Assembly (NCBI RefSeq): GCF_905475465.1
Contig: NC_062252.1
Location: 62,001 to 126,000 of the forward strand
DNA: 64,000 bases
From: Pieris napi
Taxonomy: Eukaryota > Arthropoda > Insecta > Lepidoptera > Pieridae
Direction: 5' to 3'
A model generated the notes under the pieces. It had not been told where the DNA came from. It worked only from the letters and a program-made list of their open reading frames with translations, and did no database searches. The first letter of the stretch is position 1, and each line of letters starts with the position of its first letter. This document shows, one piece after another, positions 58,841 through 64,000 of the stretch. The position numbers were made by a program, and so were the translations under genes.

Positions 58841-61800
58841 TCTCTTACAAGATTCAATCGTTTCCACAATGTGATTAATAAAGACAATAGAAATTTAATT
58901 ATTTTAAATTATACCGATAAATAATTTAATAATAAAGTACAAACAAATAAAAAGTGTATTGTGAGAGGCCGTCACGATCTGATTATAAAATATTTTAATC
59001 AATTTCTTTTTCAATGAAGTCATAAACCTTCGAAGGTTAATAAAAAACGACCTCAGCAAGGCGAAAAGTTCGCGTATTGTTTTTTAATTCAGTTTTTTAC
59101 GAGTTCACTATAAGGAATATTATACACTTAGCTCAATATAATATATTGATTTTAACAAGTCCGGTCCTCGCGCAGTGGGCCGTAGGGCACACACATTGTG
59201 TTCGTGTTCCGTTAGCATATCCTTCATTATTTTCTTAACAAGACAAATAATGTGTTGATGTCAATACATTAATAACAGTAGTTGTGGAATAAATACGACG
59301 TCAAAATTGGTTCGGCAATTGCAATAAAAAAGTCGGTTTGTATAAAGCCTTAGCAAACCCACTCGTTCTTACTTTATTGATGTCAATGTCTACGAATAGC
59401 GTTATTAGGCTTTATGGGTACTTATTCGGGCTAATTTCGCCCGATTCCAAGTAATTTTGACAAGGTTTAGTGAGTAATAAACGGTTCGTCGCTTGTAACT
59501 CTATATTTGTTTGAGAGTTTTTTATTGGAAGACCGAAACTTGATAGCGTGATAACTGATAAGTGTTTTGAGAACGATATTTATGGTTATGTTCGTTGGGA
59601 GATAGAGGGATTGGGCTAATATTATTTCATTACCTTTGTCTCTGAGTAAACCAGCCCTTGGATTGGATTTCAGTTAAATACGTAAGAGATGAATCACAAT
59701 CCGATGAAGTCGTTCACTTGTTGCGTTCTCTTGCCAGTTTTACACTCTTAGGTAGTACTGAATCAGCTACTATAATTTTAAACAATTTGAATATTCCATT
59801 GGAACAGCTGTGGAACAGTCTGCTCCTCAGCATAATGCTGAGCCAGGGCCAAGCACACATGCATTACACACTCTGAACTGAAACGAACTGAATGGGAAAA
59901 GGTAGTTAATTTTTTTATCTTTTGTATATCTCTCATTATATTTTACATTAATTTTTTTCTTTGATTAATGTTTATTTGTGTGTTTTTTGTTTGTAATAAA
60001 TGATATGTCTATGTCATTATATTAATTGAATGGGCTTATTACAAAAACCTTTCGATAATTTTAAGTTTCTTATTTAATATCTCTCATTACAAAAGTACCT
60101 ATGTTTTTTTTATTACACTATATAGAATTTGCTACTGTCCTATATATCAAGGCATTTTAAAATATATAACAAGTGTTTAATACAGCAGTGGTCAACGACA
60201 TGTGGCCAGCGATGGTCGGCAGATGGAGTGGCTCATGGCGTGCGCGCACTCAATGCTTACTTTGCAATTACTTGCAATTTATAAAAAATACTGCGATTCG
60301 GACATCTGCTAAATGTAAAGTAGAAGAGAACAAGTGGACACGGGATACTGTATTTTCCTTTGTTAACAAAATAATGCTGCAAATAATATAATAAAAAAAT
60401 ATTTGCAAAATGTCACAATATACTTGACGTTAACTCTGTGTCGAATCCGTAAAATAGTCAAAACTGTGTTTAAATAATGGGTTCTATATTTTATGGTTCT
60501 CTGTAGTCTGTGTTAGTTTATATCTATATCTATTAGATCTATTAGTAATGATCTATTCTTTGCACTTTCGGGCTTTTAATTGATTTCACCCTAGCCATGT
60601 TTGTGCAGACGTTGTTAAATTGTGTCTGGTTCTAATATTAAATTATTAATAGTAAATAAAAACCTTTTCAATATTAAACTCATAGTAATTAAATACTGAA
60701 CAAAATGAATTTTTACCTGAGAGTGTAAGTATAACGCAGGGTTTGCGTTCAGAGTTCTTGTTTTAATAAACAACTCGCAGGTGTATCGGCACACAATACA
60801 TAGTATAGTCTACCAGTTACTACAGTGATTCAAAATTATAATTACTAACTTTATTGTGTTCTTTTAATAGTGACTTCTTACTTTTATCTATCAGTGGAAC
60901 AATTCTTGAACAGTAATGATCAAGGAAGGATTTCGAAGGATGATTTTATTTCCAGAAGCACCACAAGGAGAAAAACAGTAAAGCTATAATTGTTTGATCA
61001 TCTCATTTCTTAACTGTGCCGTTGTATATGCTGTGCGGTAGGTGTAACTCTGTGTATCAAATGAGCGAATCATTAATCTTGATAACAGGCTTAACTCGTT
61101 CGCTATTTTTTTTAATTTGAACCGCGCACACAAGGGTTGAGGGGGGAAAGGCGGTTTAAACGGAACAGAAAAATTGCTTTATTAACTAATTAAACACTTG
61201 TAAGATTTTTAATTTTATATCATATTTAACTATACGCAAATTTGCACAAACACACACTTCTGTGTCTGCTTTACATTAAATTACAACTAAAAATATTCAT
61301 GAATCTTACCAAATTGTAGAAACTAAGCCGCTCAAAAGGCGCACAGCTGTTTCAGTGAACCACATGAAAGACTAATTAGTAACATACATATTTAATTAAA
61401 CTTATAAAATGTATGAACTATGTTGTATGTGTCTGAAACGCATCGTCTCTCGACCTATATTAGGTATGGTATGAATACATCCTAATTACTTCGTACGCAA
61501 ACTCAAGTGAAAATTTGTAAAAAAAAAACTCAGTACAGATATTCTAATATTATTCCTACCACTGCTAGATTAGGCACGGAGATTTCACGTAGAGCAAGCT
61601 AATTTTATGCCCGTTACGATGGATATTCTATTAGCAAGGGACTGCTACCTGCTATTGTACTTTTTGCTTTTTTGCCCCCCGAGGACTAAGGAACTCGTTT
61701 GCGAGTTTAGAAACTGTGGTTAGTGTGGTGTAAATACTTTTCGAAATTATTGTAAAAAAGCGTATTTGATTAATTAATTTACAAGTATCAAATTATGTCC

Positions 61801-64000
61801 TCGCTTTATAATTATAAAAATAACTTAAAATTCATATTCCAGTTAATTTGTTGATATTAAAACAGCCAATTAACTAATTGAAGCAATTTAGCGCTTTACG
61901 TTCGAAAACCATTCTTTATTTTGAATATTTATTTACAAAAAAATAACCCATTTGGAAAGCGTTAAAATATGCGCAACGAATTAAAAGCAAATCGTTTTCG
62001 GATATTATTCGTATTCAATGTTTTTGACATTATGCATTTTATATTTACAAAAACTAAATGGTTCCGAACGAGTGATCTCGCTTTTTATAAAACGAAAACT
62101 AAATATCTCGCTGGATTACGATGTGATTATCAAAACGCCAATCACCCCCATCTTGCAGCACTGAAACTTCAAACGAATAATTCACGTGAATATAAAATAC
62201 TATGAATAAAATAAAAAATAATAATTACTATACATATATGTAACGTTGTACTCAACAATATTGCATAAAGGAATGCAATAAATAGGTAAATATATTGAGC
62301 TGTGCTTGGTAGAATTGCTAAAGAAAATTTACATGAGCAGACGAATATTCAGCATATTTTGTCACAAGAATATAAAAAGCATTGAAGAATGCGTTGTATT
62401 TATGTTTGAAAGGAAAGTTTTTCGGAATGAGATGCTTTGTGGTTTTATCTCGCAGCAAATTGTCTTAAAAAGGGTTTCAAATAGTTATTTTAAAAAGAAA
62501 ACTCTTTATTATTTGAATGGGTAAGCGTCCCAACATTTTTTAGATAAAGTTTTATGTCGGAAAAGTGGCAAAGGAATTGTTTTTGAACTTAGACCAAGAG
62601 TGTTGTTTGTTGTTTCTTGTAAAGTTTACCTCTTAATCGTATTACAACATTAAATATGCTAAAATAATATTGATGGGTCTAGCCGAGTGAAAGGAGCTCT
62701 CGACCATTTCTAACAGACATTGATAATAATAAGCTGTAGTCCTAGAATTCATTCGCTTGGGGATGTTTGGGCAATTATATTATGTACGAAACTTATGACA
62801 TACCCAATTTATTTATTTGACGGATAATTCTAAGGAGGACGTTAAATACGTATTTAATTAATATATTGATTTGTTTGATTTCTTTAATATTGTATATTAA
62901 GAGTAGTCTCTGTCCTTTAAAATCGATTCAATATTTGATATTTTTTGAGTCTTTTGAAAATTAACTTTTGAAATTGAGAAGTTATTTTGTGATGTATCAT
63001 TTGTCGTAATCCGAATTTAATGAATAGTAATTAACTGTCAGAAATATATTTGTTTTAGTAATAAGAGTATATCTCCTGAACTAAGACGTGACGCGAAATG
63101 GTTGTCCCGTCAACAAGTTTAATATTCAGTGTGTCCCAAAGTGTTTCGAATATATCGGTCCTGGATTCGGCACAATTTATAGATGAAGATACCCTCGCAT
63201 TTGCTTACAAAATATTTCTTTTGTTATCTGCAGTTTAGGGGCGGGCCCACGTTTCGAGTTTCGACCCTTTTTTGCTCGATTTTAGTGTGTAATTGTATTA
63301 AAGTAATTCATATAGTGTACATGTCTGAAATTTTTAATTCCTAATATTCCTTTATCTAATTTTTCATTGCATTGATAATATCATCTCAAAAAAAAATCTT
63401 TTAAACGTTTCAGTATGTAATATTTGAAAAAGTAAGTAAGTATATCCAACGCTTAGAGTAGTTATAATGTTGCAGTACGGCGAAATAACATTTAATGGTG
63501 TATTCGAAAATGCAGATGTAATCAATAATATTATGCAGGCAGTTATTAAACAGTAAATTATCCTTTCAAATTGACCGATAATTTGAATAATCGGCGCTAT
63601 TTTTGTTTCCCATCTCTACGCTATTAATTTAGTCTGGATTTAAACCAATTGCCAATTGGCGTGTTAAATAAAATCGCCATTTTGCCAACACTCATTTAAA
63701 CGATTACAACGCAAACAATACAAATCGAAACGCGAATAAAAGCAGCGAAACGTGGTCATTATGGAAATTTATTGCGCTCGTACGTGGAAATTCATTTTTT
63801 CGTTCATCATGCATTGTTCTATTGACCGCGGTTTGTGGCTCGCCACTCCTAACGGGAACTTTGATAACGTCAATTTTACATCTCAAATTATTCGATCAAA
63901 ATGTGTTTCGTTTTGTCGCTAGGCCCTCGCCGTGGGCATCTTTACCTGTTTTCTTTGAACTCGCTAGAAAGGGACGGCCGATCGGAATCCGTATGGAGAA
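58841..64000. other. Gene-free stretch to the right edge
   Basis: A+T-rich, no recognised gene. A 72-codon frame at 59658-59876 starts at TTG and is unrecognised. At 60184-60215 CAGCAGTGGTCAACGACATG followed by TGGCCAGCG resembles the outer end of some hAT elements, without a partner. Runs of short frames at 61969-62524 show only A+T-rich codon use. Confidence 0.4.

Noticed and set aside
60184..60215. CAGCAGTGGTCAACGACATG-like hAT end (and a similar one at 22658)
   Set aside because: No matching opposite end or target duplication was found, so no element is called.
1..64000. Bacterial-type systems (CRISPR, operons, integrons) and known insect microRNAs
   Set aside because: The window is clearly insect nuclear DNA; no repeat-spacer array was seen, and no mature sequence among the insect microRNAs I remember was found.

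Overview
The window is eukaryotic nuclear DNA, almost certainly from a moth or butterfly (Lepidoptera). The support is strong A+T bias, abundant short TAGGTACCTAC-type words near the left edge, a spliced transposase gene, CAG|GTAAGT-type splice signals, AATAAA polyadenylation signals, and interspersed-repeat tails of a kind I recognise from lepidopteran genomes (GTCCACTGCTGGAC, GGCTCGTTT-CCCCC-polyA, CCGTCTGTCTGTTCGC and the CCTAAATGAATAAATGATTT LINE tail). There is no operon structure and nothing prokaryotic.

Layout. (1) 1-6.1 kb is a transposon-rich block. A hAT-superfamily transposase gene lies on the minus strand and runs off the left edge: a BED zinc-finger exon at 2637-2323, a 1.85-kb intron, and a catalytic exon at 467-1. 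The intron carries its own element, 903-1658, with inverted ends. To the right lie three non-autonomous elements (3388-3886, 4393-4798, 5105-5308) and a repeat tail near 6.05 kb. (2) 6772-7689 (minus) is the only intact conventional gene I can defend: an intronless secreted trypsin-like S1A serine protease with a complete catalytic triad but an unusual zymogen junction. (3) 7.7-57.9 kb is about 50 kb almost devoid of recognisable coding sequence. It holds palindromes, a promoter-like patch at 19.86-20.06 kb, a G+C-rich motif cluster at 23.98 kb, a decayed LINE on the minus strand (26.33-27.32 kb), a large fold-back element (29.25-30.18 kb), other repeat fragments, and one candidate short secreted-peptide gene at 42.74-42.94 kb (minus). 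(4) 57.97-58.84 kb is a decayed RTE-type reverse transcriptase on the plus strand, interrupted by the 3' tail of another LINE. (5) 58.85-64 kb is again A+T-rich with no recognised gene.

How the parts may fit together. Two plus-strand sites, at 5.90 kb and 47.94 kb, have the zero-length-exon form of recursive splice sites (pyrimidine tract, CAG, then GTAAGT or GTACGT). With the lack of exons between them and a possible TATA/initiator patch at 19.9 kb, much of the window could be one very long intron of a plus-strand gene, with the protease and the peptide candidate nested on the opposite strand. That reading is inference; a plain intergenic gene desert fits the visible sequence almost as well.

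No CRISPR, bacterial mobile system, rRNA, intact tRNA or recognised microRNA was found. The best leads for something undescribed are the candidate secreted peptide with an overlapping upstream ORF, the fold-back element, the possible recursive splice sites and the protease lacking an IVGG-type activation sequence.
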